Shown: positions 62,711 through 64,000 of the stretch, one piece after another
How the letters are laid out: the number at the start of each line of letters is the position of its first letter
How positions within the stretch are numbered: the first letter of the stretch is position 1
NCBI RefSeq assembly: GCF_003663845.1
Contig: NZ_RCCA01000003.1
Coordinates: forward strand, 1 to 64,000
Length of the DNA stretch: 64,000 bases
Direction of reading: 5' to 3'
From: Chryseobacterium sp. 7
GTDB lineage: Bacteria > Bacteroidota > Bacteroidia > Flavobacteriales > Weeksellaceae
Position numbers and translations under genes: made by a program
Notes under the pieces: model-generated
The model's database searches: none
Told to the model about the DNA's origin: nothing
The model's input: only the letters and a program-made list of their open reading frames with translations

Positions 62711-63283
62711 TTAAGATCGTAATTTTGCTCTGATTTCACTCAGATATTCCGGAGTAAGATTCAAAAAGGAAGCAATCAAATATTGAGGAATTCTCTGAAT
62801 AAACCAAGGATATAAGGTACTGAAATGCATATAAAGCTCTTCTCTGGACATTTCATACAAATAACGGATTCTCCTTTCCGAAGCTGCATAAGCTCTTTGA
62901 TAGATCATCCGGAAGTACCTTTCCATCACAGGATGTTTTTTTAATAATTCTTCCTGGCGCTCCAGATCAATCACCAAAATAGAAGAATGCTCTACCGCCT
63001 GTATAGAAAAATCCGTTGGGATCTGTCTTTCATAAGCAAATGTATCTGTTATCCACCAATTCTCAATGGCAAATTCCGTAGTTTGTTCCACTCCTTTCTC
63101 ATTGATAAAAAACTTTCTCAGACATCCTTTCACTACAAAATACATCGTCCGGCAGACCTCTCCTTCCAATACCAACTTCTGTTTTTTTTTCACATCAAGA
63201 ACTTGAAAAAAGGACACAATAGAAGCATATTCCTCGTTAGTTACAGTAATAAATTTGTTTAAATGTGATTTGAATGAGTCCAT
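62711..63283 (-). CDS. Crp/Fnr family transcriptional regulator (diverged HTH)
   Basis: 190 residues. A cyclic-nucleotide-binding-type beta barrel (KLVLEGEVCRTMYFVVKGCL and QTTEFAIENWWITD) and C-terminal helices with YLIASFLNLTPEYLSEIRAK as recognition region. The family in Bacteroidota often senses something other than cAMP and has a short HTH. It precedes the DoxX-CMD pair and is divergent from the DUF1304 gene. Confidence 0.88.
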   Translation of the reverse strand: MDSFKSHLNKFITVTNEEYASIVSFFQVLDVKKKQKLVLEGEVCRTMYFVVKGCLRKFFINEKGVEQTTEFAIENWWITDTFAYERQIPTDFSIQAVEHSSILVIDLERQEELLKKHPVMERYFRMIYQRAYAASERRIRYLYEMSREELYMHFSTLYPWFIQRIPQYLIASFLNLTPEYLSEIRAKLRS

Positions 63284-63347
63284 TGTAAGAATTAATACTC
63301 AAACTTAACTTTATTTTTTTAGTTTTACAATGATAAAATATTGAATC

Positions 63348-63713
63348 ATGGAAATTGTTGCTAAAGTTCTGATCGCTGTTGTTGCACTGGAACATCTTTA
63401 TATTCTTTGGATGGAAATGTTCGCATGGGAAACCAAAGGAAAGGAAGTTTTTAAAGCCGCTCTGCCTGCCGAAATGTTTAAACCGACAAAAGGACTTGCT
63501 GCCAATCAGGGACTTTACAATGGTTTTCTGGCTGCGGGACTGATCTGGTCTTTTTTGATTAAAGATCCACAATGGCAAACCAATGTGGCACTGTTCTTTT
63601 TAGGATGTGTAGCCGTTGCAGGAATCTATGGAGCAATTTCTGCTACTAAAAAAATATTTTTCGTTCAGGCTTTACCAGCTATCCTAACTATTATTGCTGT
63701 TTTATTGAAATAA
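63348..63713 (+). CDS. DUF1304 family membrane protein
   Basis: 121 residues with four membrane segments. The start AKVLIAVVALEHLYILWMEM with the conserved HxxxxxxEMF (HLYILWMEMF) and NQGLYNGFLAAGLIWSF are the family's signature. Function unknown. Divergent from the Crp/Fnr gene by 64 nt, so it may share its regulation. Confidence 0.87.
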   Translation: MEIVAKVLIAVVALEHLYILWMEMFAWETKGKEVFKAALPAEMFKPTKGLAANQGLYNGFLAAGLIWSFLIKDPQWQTNVALFFLGCVAVAGIYGAISATKKIFFVQALPAILTIIAVLLK

Positions 63714-64000
63714 TTTCACTGATCATAAGATTTCTTTAAGACCACATTCAATGTCAATCTTCTCTTAACGCCAATGATAAGAGAAAAAAATCGTGGACAC
63801 ATCTCTTCAAAAAAAATACTGAAAATCAACATCTTACACGTACAAAAATTCATTTAATATAAAATTCGTAAATTTGCACCGTCATCAGAAATAGAAATAT
63901 AGTTTTTTGATGCTGGCAAGCATTTTGATCAAATGTAGGCATTCAAGTTGTTCAGTACACATATCTGTAATTACCTCATCAGTAATTTAATTGTAGAATC
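63714..64000. other. Intergenic region reaching the window edge
   Basis: About 290 nt with no gene. A TAAATTTG at 63869-63876 fits the -7 consensus on the plus strand and points to a transcript that continues past the edge. Downstream of it the sequence is less AT-rich (TGCTGGCAAGCATTTTGATC) and may be a leader. No terminator is seen behind the DUF1304 gene. Confidence 0.4.

Overview
The window is low-GC chromosomal DNA from a flavobacterium, most likely Chryseobacterium or a close relative in the Weeksellaceae. This rests on TAnnTTTG promoter elements, the lack of Shine-Dalgarno sites, the rRNA operon layout, an S46 dipeptidyl peptidase, a Bacteroidota-type (T6SS-iii) secretion locus, flavobacterial curli genes and short intergenic repeats. 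No phage, plasmid, IS element or CRISPR array was seen.

Layout. 1-3.4 kb: 5' part of an rRNA operon on the minus strand (16S, tRNA-Ile, tRNA-Ala, partial 23S) behind three tandem promoters; the 16S 3' tail has an altered anti-Shine-Dalgarno core. 4.2-18.3 kb: housekeeping and metabolic genes (M16 peptidase, GNAT/polysaccharide deacetylase pair, DPP11-like S46 peptidase, NlpE-like lipoprotein, MgtC-like protein, YdeI-like protein, Imm22-like orphan immunity protein, a frameshifted membrane gene, polA). 18.5-29.9 kb: a minus-strand type VI secretion block with three TssD (Hcp-like) copies (two encoding identical proteins, one with a nonsense codon), a lytic transglycosylase, the TssH ATPase, an unknown membrane protein, lipoprotein TssR, a PKD-domain membrane protein and two TssO-like proteins. 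Each tssD copy has the same promoter: a TAnnTTTG box and, exactly 50 bp upstream, two 16-bp imperfect palindromes 21 bp apart. A divergent LuxR-type regulator with Glu in place of the phospho-Asp lies next to the block.

31-41 kb: HU, a 29-residue Lys/Arg-rich protein and RNase G; an OsmC protein behind a 7-bp microsatellite; a second atypical LuxR-type regulator; and a six-gene curli operon (major curlin with 22 exact 11-residue units, minor curlin, CsgE, CsgF, CsgG with an added beta-barrel domain, and a beta-propeller lipoprotein). 41-46 kb: Nudix hydrolase, acyltransferase, lipoprotein, Mpl-like muropeptide ligase, then tandem C-type-lectin proteins. 46-50 kb: a fibrinogen-like surface protein and a membrane-bound AraC-type regulator. 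50-64 kb: redox and detoxification genes (nitronate monooxygenase, aldo/keto reductases, MdaB, epimerase, ABM monooxygenase, DJ-1/PfpI, cyclase, CMD/DoxX), AlkD-like repair protein, GNATs, LysR and Crp/Fnr regulators, with several intergenic palindromes.

The strongest candidate for undescribed biology is control of the T6SS tube protein: three promoters with an identical dual-palindrome operator, two silent-divergent but protein-identical copies, one interrupted copy, and a nearby regulator whose receiver domain looks locked. The sheath and baseplate genes (TssB, C, E, F, G, K, N, VgrG) are not in this window.
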